The translations under genes and the position numbers were made by a program. Below the pieces are notes generated by a model that searched no databases, was not told where the DNA came from, and was given only the letters and a program-made list of their open reading frames with translations. DNA of 64,000 bases from Acidobacteria bacterium 28-9 (lineage in GTDB: Bacteria > Acidobacteriota > Blastocatellia > Pyrinomonadales > Pyrinomonadaceae), in the NCBI GenBank assembly GCA_002050355.1, contig MWYY01000030.1:120240-184239 (forward strand), given 5' to 3'. Numbering within the stretch: the stretch's first letter is position 1; each line of letters opens with the position of its first letter. This document shows, one piece after another, positions 25,875 to 35,289 of this stretch.

Positions 25875-26015
25875 CTACGATTCGGTTGCCAACGGCAAAA
25901 TCTCGTCTTGTAGAAAATTCAAAATACAACCATCTGCTTGACGTGCATTCTGGCAAGAAGCGGTATTAAAAGTCCTTAATTTGGCGGCTAAAAGTTGCTA
26001 AATTTTCCTAAAGCG

Positions 26016-28241
26016 ATGGAAACACTTAAGGAACAAACATTTACGTTTGCGGATTTTGAGCTTGACGCGGCAAAACGTCTTCTGCTCAGACGGGGAAAGG
26101 CGGTCGCGCTGAATTCAAAAACCTTCGATTTGCTGCTGACTCTGGTGGAAAATCGCGGGCAGATTTTAAGCAAAGAAGAATTGCTCAATAGAGTCTGGAC
26201 TAATCAATTCGTCGAAGAAAATAATCTGACGGTTCAAATCTCCGCGCTTCGGAAAATCTTCGGCGAGAAAAAAGACGAACATCCGTTTATCGTTACGGTT
26301 CCGGGCAAAGGTTATAAATTCGTCGCCGATGTGCAAACGTTACATGACGAAAAAGAAATCGTTATAGAAAGCCATAAGTTTTCACGTGTTTTGATTGAGG
26401 AAGATATAGCAGAGGAAGGCGGGGATGAAATTCCGGCGGAAAAAATAATCCACCCGCGTCGGAGGTTGGAAGATAACGAAAGCCGAAAATCTGTTTTCAG
26501 AACATCACCCTTTATTTTTTATTCGCGTCTTGGAGTTGTTTTGACCGTTTTTCTTGCAGGAGTTTGGTTTTGGGAAAGTGGAAAAACCGTCGAGAGGAAA
26601 CAATTTTCATTCGCCAAACTGACAGCAAGCGGTAAAGTTTCCAATGCAACTCTCACCCCCGACGGCAAATACGCTGTTTTTTCACAAATAGAAGACGCTG
26701 GCGAAAGCCTCTGGCTCAGGCATATCGAAACGGGAAGCCAAACGCAGATTTTGCCCGTAAAAGCTGTAAAATATGTCGGTCTCACCGTTTCGCCCGAAGG
26801 CAATTTGATTTATGCAACTGTTTTCGGCGGCGATATGCGCGACCCGCAGATTTGGCGCGTCCCGCTTCTCGGCGGCGCGATTGAGGAAATAAGGGAAATA
26901 AAAACCGGCGCGGCGGTAAGTCTATCGCCCGACGGAAGGCGTTTTGCATTCACCGAATCGCGGGGCGCGTTAAAAGAAACGCATTTCGGAATCGCCGATT
27001 CAAACGGTGCGAACAAACAAATTCTGGTTCGAGCGGCGTATGAACAACGCTCATTTCCCAATTTTGATTTGAGTCCTGTTGCTTGGTCGCCCGACGGAAG
27101 TGAGATTGCCTGCATTGTCGAGGAGAAACTTTCGGATGGCGCAAAAAAATCGGGAATTCTACTGATTAATCCGTCCGACGGAAGCGAAAGATTCATCAGC
27201 GAGCAGCGCTGGGATTTTGTTGCGCATCTCGCCTGGATTGACGCGGAAACTCTTGCTTTTACGGCTTACAAAACGAACCCTTGGCAGGGACAAATTTGGG
27301 CTGTTTCACAAAAAAGCGGCGAGACGCGGCAGGTAACAAAAGAATTAAGCAGTTATACGTGGCTGGCAAGCGCTGGCGAAAAACTCCTTACCGTGCAGAA
27401 AACAGCGATTTCGCACATTCGCGTTGCCGATTTCAATGAAAAAACAAAAGCTTTGCAAACCCGCGAAATTTATAATGAATCGGGCATTATCCGTAACGTC
27501 GCTTGGACAGCTGACGAGCGTGTTCTTTACAGTTCAAACGCAAGCGGAAAACGCGAAATCTGGCGTGTGCAAAAGGACGGAACAAACGCGGCGCAACTGA
27601 CGGTCAATGCCGATGTCAGCTTTGGCATATCCGTTTCGCCGATTGACGGCTCGCTTGTATTTTGTTCGACCGACGACGGAAAGCACGCTCTTCGCATCGC
27701 CGATTCCGAAGGCAAAAACGTGCGCCCGCTGACTGATGGTACGGAAGATGTTTTTCCGAATTTTACGCCCGACGGTCAATCCGTAATTTTTCAGCGCGGG
27801 CTAAACAATAAAACGCTCTGGCGTTATGATTTAATTGATGGAAAAATTACGCAATTGACCGAAACGCTGGCTTCGTATCCGACGGTTTCACCCGACGGGG
27901 CATTAACTGCGTATTATTTTCTGGATCGAGAGGCAGATAATCTCTGGCGCGTCGGTCTAGTCTCAAACGAGACGGGAGCGTTCTCCGGTAAAATCAATCT
28001 TCCCGCAAAAATAACCGAACGGCGGATGCGTTGGCATCCGAGCGGAAGATTTTTAACACAGATTTTCTACACGGGCGAAAAAGCCAATCTTTTTCTTTTG
28101 CCGACAAACGGCAGCGTGGGGCAGGAAATTTCGGGATTCGGCGAGGGCGATGTTAATTGGTTTGATTGGTCAGCGGACGGAAGCCAAATCGCCGTTTCGC
28201 AGACAACTCAGACGCAGGATATAATTCTACTCTCAGAATAA
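26016..28241 (+). CDS. Winged-helix regulator with membrane helix and TolB-like propeller
   Basis: The protein has 741 residues. Residues 8-105 form an OmpR/CadC-type winged helix (NSKTFDLLLTLVENRGQILS, VSALRK-like IQSALRKIFGE region, VPGKGYKFV). A membrane helix at about 166-186 (FYSRLGVVLTVFLAGVWFW) follows an acidic linker. Residues 195-740 carry PD40/TolB blades (LTPDGKYAVFS, LSPDGRRFAFT, AWSPDGSEIACI, FTPDGQSVIFQ). This is a one-component design: DNA binding in the cytoplasm, sensing by the propeller outside. I chose the ATG at 26016 over an upstream TTG because it starts just before the conserved domain. The target genes are not shown by the sequence. Confidence 0.85.
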   Translation: METLKEQTFTFADFELDAAKRLLLRRGKAVALNSKTFDLLLTLVENRGQILSKEELLNRVWTNQFVEENNLTVQISALRKIFGEKKDEHPFIVTVPGKGYKFVADVQTLHDEKEIVIESHKFSRVLIEEDIAEEGGDEIPAEKIIHPRRRLEDNESRKSVFRTSPFIFYSRLGVVLTVFLAGVWFWESGKTVERKQFSFAKLTASGKVSNATLTPDGKYAVFSQIEDAGESLWLRHIETGSQTQILPVKAVKYVGLTVSPEGNLIYATVFGGDMRDPQIWRVPLLGGAIEEIREIKTGAAVSLSPDGRRFAFTESRGALKETHFGIADSNGANKQILVRAAYEQRSFPNFDLSPVAWSPDGSEIACIVEEKLSDGAKKSGILLINPSDGSERFISEQRWDFVAHLAWIDAETLAFTAYKTNPWQGQIWAVSQKSGETRQVTKELSSYTWLASAGEKLLTVQKTAISHIRVADFNEKTKALQTREIYNESGIIRNVAWTADERVLYSSNASGKREIWRVQKDGTNAAQLTVNADVSFGISVSPIDGSLVFCSTDDGKHALRIADSEGKNVRPLTDGTEDVFPNFTPDGQSVIFQRGLNNKTLWRYDLIDGKITQLTETLASYPTVSPDGALTAYYFLDREADNLWRVGLVSNETGAFSGKINLPAKITERRMRWHPSGRFLTQIFYTGEKANLFLLPTNGSVGQEISGFGEGDVNWFDWSADGSQIAVSQTTQTQDIILLSE

Positions 28242-28374
28242 AAAGGGGAATTATATTTCTCTTGATTATGAAGAAAACTCAACAAAGCAACAGCGTGTTT
28301 TGTCCGCGTCTTTTCATATTTGTTCGCAGCTAAATTCCTGGTTTGTACACTCTCCCTGTGTTAAATTTATCTGC

Positions 28375-29343
28375 GTGAGCGAAACATTTTCTAAAGTCGT
28401 CGAATTCTTAAAAATCGAAGCGCAGGCAATCGAACGCACGGCGAGGCGTTTGAACAGACAAAGCGTCGAGCGCGCAATTGAAATTCTGTCGTGCTGCGAC
28501 AGTAAAGTAATCGTTCTCGGCGTCGGCAAATCCGGCGTTATCGCCCAGAAAATTGCGCAAACTTTGACTTCGACCGGAACGATTGCCGTTTTTGTTCACC
28601 CGTCGGACGCTCTGCACGGAAGTTTGGGTGTCGTAACCGGCGGCGACGTTGTTATCGCGCTTTCAAATTCCGGTGAAACTGACGAAATTTTGATGCTCTT
28701 GCCCGCCGTAAAAGAGCGGAAGGTTCGTTTAATTTCGATTGTCGGCAATCTCGAATCAACGCTGGCGCGCCAATCCGATGTCGCTCTCGACGCATCTGTT
28801 GACCAGGAAGCGTGTCCGCTCAACTTAGCGCCGACGACTTCGACGACCGTCGCTTTGGCAATCGGCGACGCGCTGGCGATGACTTTGATGCAGGTGAAAA
28901 ATCTGACCGCTGAAGAATTTGCGCTAAATCATCCAGCCGGAAGACTCGGCAAACGTCTGACGCTAAAAGTAAAAAATCTGATGCACGAAAGCCCGAACGT
29001 TTCGCCGCAGGCTTCCTGGCTCGAAGTCGTTAAAAATCTCTCAAAATATGCGCTCGGCGCTGTAAACGTCGTTGACGCGGGTGGCAAACTCGTCGGAATT
29101 ATCACTGACGGCGACTTGCGCCGCACAATTGAAAAAACCGAAGCGGTGAATTTAGAAAAACTTTCTGCCCAAGCAATGATGACACGAAAGCCAACTGTCA
29201 CCGCGCCGGAAATGCTTGCCTTTGACGCCTTGCAATTAATGGAAAATCGTCCGCGTCAAATCAACGTTTTGCCTGTCGTCGGCGAAGATAAAATTTGCGT
29301 CGGACTTTTAAGATTGCACGATATTGTGCGAAGCGGTTTGTAG
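28375..29343 (+). CDS. kdsD: Arabinose-5-phosphate isomerase (KdsD/KpsF/GutQ family)
   Basis: The protein has 322 residues from the GTG at 28375. The SIS sugar-isomerase domain is at about 35-165 (LGVGKSGVIAQKIAQT, HPSDALHGSLG, ALSNSGETDEI), followed by two CBS domains (VGIITDGDLRRTIE; RPRQINVLPVV). The enzyme converts ribulose-5-phosphate to arabinose-5-phosphate, the first step of the Kdo branch of lipopolysaccharide synthesis, in the cytoplasm. The start is uncertain because no good ribosome binding site precedes it; an upstream start would add residues outside the family. No other Kdo genes are adjacent. Confidence 0.85.
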   Translation: MSETFSKVVEFLKIEAQAIERTARRLNRQSVERAIEILSCCDSKVIVLGVGKSGVIAQKIAQTLTSTGTIAVFVHPSDALHGSLGVVTGGDVVIALSNSGETDEILMLLPAVKERKVRLISIVGNLESTLARQSDVALDASVDQEACPLNLAPTTSTTVALAIGDALAMTLMQVKNLTAEEFALNHPAGRLGKRLTLKVKNLMHESPNVSPQASWLEVVKNLSKYALGAVNVVDAGGKLVGIITDGDLRRTIEKTEAVNLEKLSAQAMMTRKPTVTAPEMLAFDALQLMENRPRQINVLPVVGEDKICVGLLRLHDIVRSGL

Positions 29344-29492
29344 AAAAATTAAACAACGGATTTTGCAGTTTAAGAAAAATGATAAAAGGCTAATTTTACA
29401 AAACCGAAAAAAATAATTTTTGGCAGAGCGATTTAGGAATATAAAAAGCATCAAAACAATCTGTGTAATTCTTGTAATCTGAAAATATCCCT

Positions 29493-30194
29493 ATGAAAAA
29501 AATTTTGAGTTTAATTTTTTCCTGCCTGTTGCTCGCATCATCCATGCAGGCGCAAACGGCGGAAGTAACCATTTCATTAAACGAACGGTTTTTCGACGCG
29601 CTGCTGGACGCGATTTTTACGAATCTGAAACAGCCTTCGTTTACGATAGCGGAAAATAATTTAAAGTTCAAAGTTCAAGGTTCAAAGTCGATTGTTGCAG
29701 TTTCGAGTTTTCAGGAAAGCAATCTGCAAATCAAAAATCCTTTGTGCGATGAATCAATTCGCTTGCAGCGCGAGGTTGACGGCGTAAAAACCGCCGTAAA
29801 ATTCCGCGACGGGAAAATATACGCGCCGATTGCCTTTAACGGTTCATACAATCCGCCGTTTATCGGCTGCGTCGATTTTCAAGGCAGTGCCGAAACGAAT
29901 ATCGAACTCGAATTCGACGCGGCGAAACAAACACTCGTTGGGCGCGCAAAAATTCTGAACGTCATTTTAAGCGGCACGAACGGCATCGGCAGCAGCTTTA
30001 TAACGAAAATCGTGCAAAGCTCGCTCGACAAAAAAATTAACCCGATTCAAATTCTGCAAACCGACAAACTTTCTTTTGTCATTCCGGTTCAAAATGCGGG
30101 CGGCGCACTGAGAATGCGCGCAACCGGAATCCGCACCCAAGTTTTAAACGGCGTGTTAAACGTTTATATTACTTGCCAGTTCGTCAAAGGTTAA
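29493..30194 (+). CDS. Hypothetical secreted protein
   Basis: The protein has 233 residues. A signal peptide (ILSLIFSCLLLASSMQAQ) is followed by a beta-rich domain with the paired Cys residues NPLCDES and IGCVDFQ. The family is not recognised. Around position 29660 the coding DNA contains the repeated unit TTCAAAGTTCAAGG, which also occurs as an intergenic motif elsewhere in the window and may have inserted in frame (FKVQGSK). TatD follows 22 bases after its stop, so the two may share an operon. Confidence 0.55.
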   Translation: MKKILSLIFSCLLLASSMQAQTAEVTISLNERFFDALLDAIFTNLKQPSFTIAENNLKFKVQGSKSIVAVSSFQESNLQIKNPLCDESIRLQREVDGVKTAVKFRDGKIYAPIAFNGSYNPPFIGCVDFQGSAETNIELEFDAAKQTLVGRAKILNVILSGTNGIGSSFITKIVQSSLDKKINPIQILQTDKLSFVIPVQNAGGALRMRATGIRTQVLNGVLNVYITCQFVKG

Positions 30195-30215
30195 TAATAT
30201 TGTTAAATTCTAAAG

Positions 30216-31013
30216 ATGATTTTCGTCGATTCACACTGCCACATTGACGGTGAAGCGTTCGATGCCGACCGCGACGAGGTTGTTGAAAGAGCGCGGGAAA
30301 CTGGCGTCGAAATGATGCTCAACATCGGAACGGGAAATCCGCATACAGAGGATTTTAAACGCGCCGTTGCTTGCGCGGAAAATTACGCGAATGTTTTCAC
30401 GGCAATTGGCGTTCACCCGCACGACGCGAAAGAATATGATGACGCAGCCGAAGAGCATTTGATTGATTTGGCGACACGAAGTAAGAAAGTCATTGCTTGG
30501 GGCGAAATCGGACTCGATTATTATTACGACCACAGCCCGCGCCCCGTTCAAAAAGAAGTTTTTCGCCGACAAATCCGCATTGCCGAAACATTAAATTTGC
30601 CCGTTATAATTCACTCGCGCGACGCCGACGACGATACGGTCGAAATTTTGCGTTCCGAGTGTTCCGCCAAAGAATTTCGCGGCGGAATTATGCATTGTTT
30701 CGGAGGCACGGCGGAAATGGCAAAAGATTTGATGGACATCGGTTTTCTGATTTCGTTTGCCGGAAACGTTACGTTCAAAAAAGCAGAAAATTTGCGCCAA
30801 GCGGCGCGCGTTGTACCTGTGGAAAAACTTCTCATCGAAACCGATTGCCCGTTTCTCGCGCCCTTACCGTTTCGCGGAAAGCGAAACGAGCCAAGTTTTG
30901 TCGTTCAGACGGCGAAATTTCTGGCAGAGTTTTACGAAATCGAACTCGAAGAATTGGCAAAACAGACGACTGAAAATTTTGAAAAGTTTTTCAAACTAAA
31001 AATTCAAAATTAA
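30216..31013 (+). CDS. tatD: TatD-family metal-dependent deoxyribonuclease
   Basis: The protein has 265 residues, the normal length for the family. Metal-binding motifs are clear: FVDSHCHIDG at the N-terminus, IGVHPHDA, GEIGLDYYY, PVIIHSRDADD, IMHCFGG and LIETDCPFLAP. TatD enzymes are cytoplasmic 3'-exonucleases linked to DNA repair and DNA fragmentation. The gene starts close to the upstream secreted protein gene and is followed by an AT-rich hairpin. Confidence 0.95.
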   Translation: MIFVDSHCHIDGEAFDADRDEVVERARETGVEMMLNIGTGNPHTEDFKRAVACAENYANVFTAIGVHPHDAKEYDDAAEEHLIDLATRSKKVIAWGEIGLDYYYDHSPRPVQKEVFRRQIRIAETLNLPVIIHSRDADDDTVEILRSECSAKEFRGGIMHCFGGTAEMAKDLMDIGFLISFAGNVTFKKAENLRQAARVVPVEKLLIETDCPFLAPLPFRGKRNEPSFVVQTAKFLAEFYEIELEELAKQTTENFEKFFKLKIQN

Positions 31014-31048
31014 GAATTCAAAAAAAATCCGCAATTTTGAATTCTTAA
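31010..31048. repeat. AT-rich hairpin after tatD
   Basis: TTAAGAATTCAAAA (31010-31023) and TTTTGAATTCTTAA (31035-31048) form a perfect 14 bp stem that starts inside the tatD stop region. It may end transcription or be part of a family of AT-rich intergenic repeats seen also at 32597, 42235 and 42298. Confidence 0.5.
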
Positions 31049-31075
31049 ATTTAAATTTTGCATTATTATTAAATT

Positions 31076-31573
31076 ATGGCAAAAGAAAATTCATTCGATA
31101 TTGTTTCAAAAACCGATTACGCGGAAATTACCAACGCACTGAATCAAACGCTCAAGGAAGTTTCGCAGCGTTTTGACTTCAAAGGCAGCAAGGCGACGGT
31201 CGAGCTTGCCGACAAAGACCTTGTCTTATCAGCCGAAGACGACACGCGCCTGCGAAATATGAACGACATTCTGCAAAGCAAACTGCTAAAGCGCGGCATT
31301 TCGCTGAAAGCTCTCGATTATCAAAAAATCGAACCGGCGGCGGGCGGCTCGGTTCGCCAAACGGTAAAAATCCAGCAGGGAATTCCGATTGAAAAAGCCA
31401 AGGAACTCGTCAAATTCATCAAAGACGCGAAACTGAAAGTTCAGGCTTCGATTCAAGGCGAAACCGTCCGCATTTCCGGCAAAGACCGCGACACGCTGCA
31501 AGACACAATCGCCAAACTAAAAGCTAAAGATTTTGGAATCGATATGCAGTTTGATAATTACCGTTCCAATTAA
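31076..31573 (+). CDS. YajQ-family nucleotide-binding protein
   Basis: The protein has 165 residues and matches YajQ along its length: FDIVSKTDYAEITNALNQ at the start, then QRFDFKGSKATVEL, LDYQKIEPAAGGSVRQ and the end KDFGIDMQFDNYR. YajQ homologues bind cyclic di-GMP or other nucleotides and can modulate transcription factors. The next gene starts one base after its stop codon, so the pair is probably translated from one message. Confidence 0.93.
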   Translation: MAKENSFDIVSKTDYAEITNALNQTLKEVSQRFDFKGSKATVELADKDLVLSAEDDTRLRNMNDILQSKLLKRGISLKALDYQKIEPAAGGSVRQTVKIQQGIPIEKAKELVKFIKDAKLKVQASIQGETVRISGKDRDTLQDTIAKLKAKDFGIDMQFDNYRSN

Positions 31574-31574
31574 A

Positions 31575-32594
31575 ATGCAGACATTCAGCACACAATTTGC
31601 ACGCCAAAATCCGAACATCGCGGCAAAAAAAATTTTCAGCTTGATAAAAGATGAAATGGCGTTGGTCGAAGCCGAATTCGAGCGGCAGGCGAGTTCTAAC
31701 ATTCAGATTATCAATTATTTGGGCGATTATCTGCGTGCTTCGGGCGGTAAGCGCGTGCGTCCGGCGCTGCTGCTTTTATCAAATTACGCGAGCGGCGGAA
31801 ACCCTGCAAAGGAAAATATTGTTCGTCTTGCAACCGTTATGGAAATGCTTCATACGGCAACACTTGTTCACGACGATATTATTGATAACGCCGACACGCG
31901 GCGAAATCGCGCTTCGGTCAATGCGCGTTTCGGTAATCAGGCAGCGGTTTTGATGGGCGATTGGCTTTATATGTCGGCTTTTGAAACATCACTTCAGGAG
32001 AGAAGTTTGGAAATTCTGGATATTTTAACGCGCCTGACCCGAAAAATGACCGAAGGCGAGTTGATTCAACTGACGACGCTCGGCAAAACCGATATTACTG
32101 AAGAAGAATATTTCGACATTTTACGGCGAAAAACGGCGTATCTTTTTTCAGCATGCTGCGAAATCGGCGCGATTTTAGGTAACGCCTCAGAAGACGAGCA
32201 AAGCGCTTTGCGTGAATACGGATTAAATCTTGGAACGGCGTTTCAGCTGGCGGACGATTTGCTGGATTTTACGGCTGAAGAAGAAATTTTGGGCAAGGCT
32301 TCGGGAGCGGATTTGCTCGAGGGAAAATTGACTTTACCGTTGATTTTGCTGGTTAAAGAAGACGCTGCTGTCAAATCGGATTTGGAGCGAATTATGCATG
32401 ACGGCGACTATGAAACAATCTCGCGCCGAATGCTGCTAAAAAAACTGGAAAATGCTGGCTTGCTTGCCGAAACCAGAGATAAAGCGTATTCTTTTGCAAA
32501 TAAAGCAATAAAAAATCTTGAACAATTGCCCAAAACCGAGTATCGTGTTGCATTGGAAGAAATTCCCAGCTATATGATTGAAAGGGCGAAATAA
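31575..32594 (+). CDS. Polyprenyl diphosphate synthase (octaprenyl/heptaprenyl type)
   Basis: The protein has 339 residues. The first aspartate-rich motif is HDDIIDNADTRR and the second is LADDLLDF, with GGKRVRPALLLL before the first. This enzyme elongates isoprenoid chains for the quinone side chain; chain length cannot be read reliably here. The ATG at 31575 is chosen because it follows the yajQ stop by one base and fits the family N-terminus. Confidence 0.92.
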   Translation: MQTFSTQFARQNPNIAAKKIFSLIKDEMALVEAEFERQASSNIQIINYLGDYLRASGGKRVRPALLLLSNYASGGNPAKENIVRLATVMEMLHTATLVHDDIIDNADTRRNRASVNARFGNQAAVLMGDWLYMSAFETSLQERSLEILDILTRLTRKMTEGELIQLTTLGKTDITEEEYFDILRRKTAYLFSACCEIGAILGNASEDEQSALREYGLNLGTAFQLADDLLDFTAEEEILGKASGADLLEGKLTLPLILLVKEDAAVKSDLERIMHDGDYETISRRMLLKKLENAGLLAETRDKAYSFANKAIKNLEQLPKTEYRVALEEIPSYMIERAK

Positions 32595-32596
32595 CA

Positions 32597-32685
32597 TTTA
32601 TCATTTAGCATTTAACGTTTATCAAATTCGATTGCTGCAATTAAAAGATAAATGATAAATGGTTAATGCCAGATGTTAAATGAAA
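32597..32685. repeat. AT-rich intergenic inverted repeat
   Basis: AACATTTATCATTTAGC and the downstream GATAAATGATAAATGG segment are partly complementary around the gap between two plus-strand genes. The same AACATTTATCATTTA sequence recurs at 39962-39976 as an isolated half. No coding content is seen. Confidence 0.4.
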
Positions 32686-32686
32686 A

Positions 32687-33358
32687 ATGGAAGATATGTT
32701 GAACGAAAATTTAATCGCTACCTTAGAGCAGAGCTTGCGGCAGACACGCAACATACAAAAACGACTGCTCGGACGCCTCAGCGAAATCGAGACCGAAGCC
32801 GAAGCGCTGCGGCAGGAAATCGAGGCTTTGGAGAACAGCGCGGCGCAAACCGGTGAAGCGATATACAGTCTTTTTGCGACGATGGGAATGGGAAATAAGA
32901 GATGGAAAGAAATAAAGCAAGCACAGCAGCCGTATGAAGATGACGATTATAATTTGGATGTTGAGCTGAAAAGATACTCGCCGCGCGCTAAGCCGAACAA
33001 TCAAAATAATCAAAACCAACAAAAACCTTCATATAACAATAATTACCCGAACAATTCGGTGGCATATATCAACAACTCGCGGAACATTCCGTCAACAAAT
33101 ATGAATTTAGAACCGGTAAGCAATCGCTTTACCGACCGAACAATCACACAGGCTTGCACGCTTCTGTTGCGCGAAGCTAGCTTACCGCTGCACGTCAACG
33201 AACTTTATAACCTGCTCGTCTCCGGCGGGTTTGAATTCAAAGGAAACAATCCGACCATTTCAATTGCCGTCTCTTTGAACCGCAACCGCCGTTTTCGCAA
33301 AGTCGCGCCCGGAACTTTCGAACTCCTGATGCGCGACGCTTCGCAGGCAGCTTCCTGA
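32687..33358 (+). CDS. Coiled-coil protein with C-terminal HARE-like winged helix
   Basis: The protein has 223 residues. Residues 5-65 are a coiled coil (QTRNIQKRLLGRLSEIETEA). A low-complexity Asn/Gln/Pro-rich linker spans about 100-140. A compact domain follows at about 150-215 (ACTLLLREASLPLHVNEL, SIAVSLNRNRRFRKV). It resembles the HARE-HTH/HB1 winged helix, which often accompanies DNA-processing proteins. A DNA-binding role is inferred. A bidirectional terminator follows. A second gene with a similar domain lies at 35572. Confidence 0.6.
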   Translation: MEDMLNENLIATLEQSLRQTRNIQKRLLGRLSEIETEAEALRQEIEALENSAAQTGEAIYSLFATMGMGNKRWKEIKQAQQPYEDDDYNLDVELKRYSPRAKPNNQNNQNQQKPSYNNNYPNNSVAYINNSRNIPSTNMNLEPVSNRFTDRTITQACTLLLREASLPLHVNELYNLLVSGGFEFKGNNPTISIAVSLNRNRRFRKVAPGTFELLMRDASQAAS

Positions 33359-33396
33359 AATTTCCAGCACAATCGAAAATTTTCAACTTAACATTA

Positions 33397-33437
33397 AAAA
33401 CCCAAAGCCGAGTTATAAAAACTTGACTTTGGGTTTT
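33397..33437. terminator. Bidirectional intrinsic terminator
   Basis: AAAACCCAAAG (33397-33407) and CTTTGGGTTTT (33427-33437) form a perfect 11 bp stem with A and T tails. It lies between the plus-strand HARE-HTH gene and a convergent small minus-strand gene, so it can stop both. Confidence 0.85.
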
Positions 33438-33473
33438 CGATTTGAGTACTTTTCCTCTGCCGAAAATTTTCCG

Positions 33474-33590
33474 TTAGCAACTGCCGAGTAGAAAATAAGC
33501 CAGCAAAAATATAATAATCATCGAAAAAAGACCGCCGCCAAATTTCCAAGCCGCGGCACCTGCCAGCATTGTTCGTAATGGACCTTGCAT
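33474..33590 (-). CDS. Small membrane protein, 38 residues
   Basis: A GGAGG ribosome binding site lies 5-6 bases before an ATG, and the frame encodes MQGPLRTMLAG, then AAAWKFGGGLFSM and a hydrophobic helix IIIFLLAYFLLG ending in SC. This is a single membrane helix of about 15 residues after a small Gly/Ala-rich part. It ends 37 bases before a bidirectional terminator, so the transcript unit is complete. The gene is not recognised, but the strong ribosome binding site, the terminator and the helix support it being real. Confidence 0.6.
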   Translation of the reverse strand: MQGPLRTMLAGAAAWKFGGGLFSMIIIFLLAYFLLGSC

Positions 33591-33717
33591 ATTTCCCTCC
33601 AAATAAATTTTGTTCTGAATTGTAACGATACAAAAACTTCAGTTACATCTCGTCGAAGCAAATGATATACCAATTTCGCCGGTTATTCTTCCGAGTCAAA
33701 CCAGCGAAATCGTTAAT

Positions 33718-33746
33718 TTGTTTTTTACAATGTATTTTCATATAGT
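33718..33746 (+). promoter_or_regulatory. Putative sigma70-like promoter of the acyl-CoA dehydrogenase gene
   Basis: TTGTTT (33718-33723) and TATAGT (33741-33746) are spaced by 17 bases and lie 38 bases before the ATG. Both boxes are close to consensus; this is a prediction by eye. Confidence 0.4.
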
Positions 33747-33784
33747 TTAAGTTCTCAAATACAATAAACATCTACTTTTCCCCT

Positions 33785-34930
33785 ATGAATTTTGATTTAA
33801 GCGAAGAACAACAAATGGTGCAAAATTCGATACGTGAATTTGCCCAAAACGAGATTGCGCCAATCGCGCGTGAGTACGACGAAGCCGAAAAATTTCCGCG
33901 CAGGCAACTCGACGGTTTAGCCGAACTCGGTCTTCTCGGAATGATAATTCCCGAAGAATACGGCGGCGCGGGTTTAGACGCGATTTCTTACGCCGTCGCG
34001 CTCGAAGAAATAGCACGTGCCGACGCATCGGTCGCCGTTATCGTTTCGGTTACAAACTCGGTTTGCTGTTACCCGATTTTGAGTTTCGGCACCGAAGTGC
34101 AAAAGCAAAAATATCTCGTGCCGCTGGCAAAAGGCGAAAAGCTCGGCGCGTTTTGTCTATCAGAGCCGCAAGCCGGTTCGGACGCGACAAATCTTAAAAC
34201 ACGCGCGGTCGAAGACGGCGATTTTTACGTTTTGAACGGCACAAAGGCTTGGGTTTCAAACGGCGCGCAAGCCGAAGTTTTTATCGTGATGGCAGCGACG
34301 GGCGAACGCGACGGCAAAAAAGAAATCACCGCTTTTATAGTCGAAGCCAGCACGCCGGGTTTTACAGTTTCTTCGCACGAACACAAAATGGGACAACGGG
34401 CTTCGCAAACAAACGAGATGAGTTTGACGGACGTGCGCGTGCCGAAAGCAAACGTTTTGGGCGGCGTCGGCAACGGAATGCGCGTCGCATTCGGTTCGCT
34501 CGATAATGGGCGCATCGGCGTTGCCTCACTATCGAACGGCATCGCACAAGCCGCGCTCGACGAAGCGACAAAGTATTCAAAAGACCGCACCGCTTTCGGT
34601 AAACCGATTGCTGAATTTCAAGCAATTCAACACAAACTTGCCGATATGGCAACCGAAACCGAAGCCGCACGCCTGCTGACTTTTCGCGCCGCAGCAATGA
34701 AAGACGCCAACTACAAACAAACAGGCGTTTACGCTTCGATGGCAAAACTTTTTGCCTCTGAAAATGCCAACCGCGTCTGCGCCGACGCTATCCAAATCCA
34801 CGGCGGCAACGGCTACTCGCGTCATTATAACGTCGAAAAATATTACCGCGACGCGCGGATCACAACAATTTATGAAGGCACGAGCGAAATTCAACGCATT
34901 GTGATTTCACGCGGAATTTTGAAAGATTAA
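33785..34930 (+). CDS. Acyl-CoA dehydrogenase
   Basis: The protein has 381 residues, the family norm. FAD and substrate motifs are clear: GAFCLSEPQAGSDA, LNGTKAWVSNGAQA, DNGRIGVASLSNG and YSKDRTAFGKPIAEFQAIQ. The C-terminal [10 protein letters not shown] carries the catalytic glutamate. It catalyses the first step of beta-oxidation or amino-acid catabolism and needs electron-transfer flavoprotein, which is not in this window. A 528 bp tandem duplication begins inside its 3' part, so the complete gene is followed by a copy of its last 104 codons. Confidence 0.95.
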   Translation: MNFDLSEEQQMVQNSIREFAQNEIAPIAREYDEAEKFPRRQLDGLAELGLLGMIIPEEYGGAGLDAISYAVALEEIARADASVAVIVSVTNSVCCYPILSFGTEVQKQKYLVPLAKGEKLGAFCLSEPQAGSDATNLKTRAVEDGDFYVLNGTKAWVSNGAQAEVFIVMAATGERDGKKEITAFIVEASTPGFTVSSHEHKMGQRASQTNEMSLTDVRVPKANVLGGVGNGMRVAFGSLDNGRIGVASLSNGIAQAALDEATKYSKDRTAFGKPIAEFQAIQHKLADMATETEAARLLTFRAAAMKDANYKQTGVYASMAKLFASENANRVCADAIQIHGGNGYSRHYNVEKYYRDARITTIYEGTSEIQRIVISRGILKD

Positions 34931-35145
34931 ATTTGTGGTAAACTTCCATTCGGCTTAATCAAATATGCAGCTTGTTGGTACATGCGCCAAACCCTTTTCT
35001 CAAATGGGCAGACGAAAAAACGCATTTTTTTCTAACATACAAAATGAAACAGTATGATGCGGTCATTCAAACTTTGGAAAGACTAGGCGGGCAAGCAACA
35101 CTGGCACAGCTTAATGTTGAGGTTTTAAAAATTAAGGATTGCGAG
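34618..35145 (+). repeat. 528 bp tandem duplication, unit 1
   Basis: This unit runs from inside the acyl-CoA dehydrogenase gene to a point in the next gene. It is repeated directly at 35146-35673 with no difference seen by eye. The left edge is at 34618; the right edge shares one base of microhomology (T). It created two broken gene copies but left a complete version of each gene. Confidence 0.95.
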
Positions 35146-35289
35146 TCAAGCAATTCAACACAAACTTGCCGATATGGCAACCGAAACCGAAGCCGCACGC
35201 CTGCTGACTTTTCGCGCCGCAGCAATGAAAGACGCCAACTACAAACAAACAGGCGTTTACGCTTCGATGGCAAAACTTTTTGCCTCTGA
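35044..35289 (+). pseudogene. Truncated 5' copy of the HTH-nuclease gene
   Basis: The first 33 codons are the same as those of the intact gene at 35572-36297 (QYDAVIQTLERLGG). At 35146 the sequence switches to the duplicated dehydrogenase DNA and the frame continues out of phase until a stop. It lacks the nuclease part and is a product of the tandem duplication. Confidence 0.85.

Noticed and set aside
33394..33633. 79-codon minus-strand frame over the terminator region
   Set aside because: It runs through a strong terminator and overlaps the better supported 38-residue gene in another frame.
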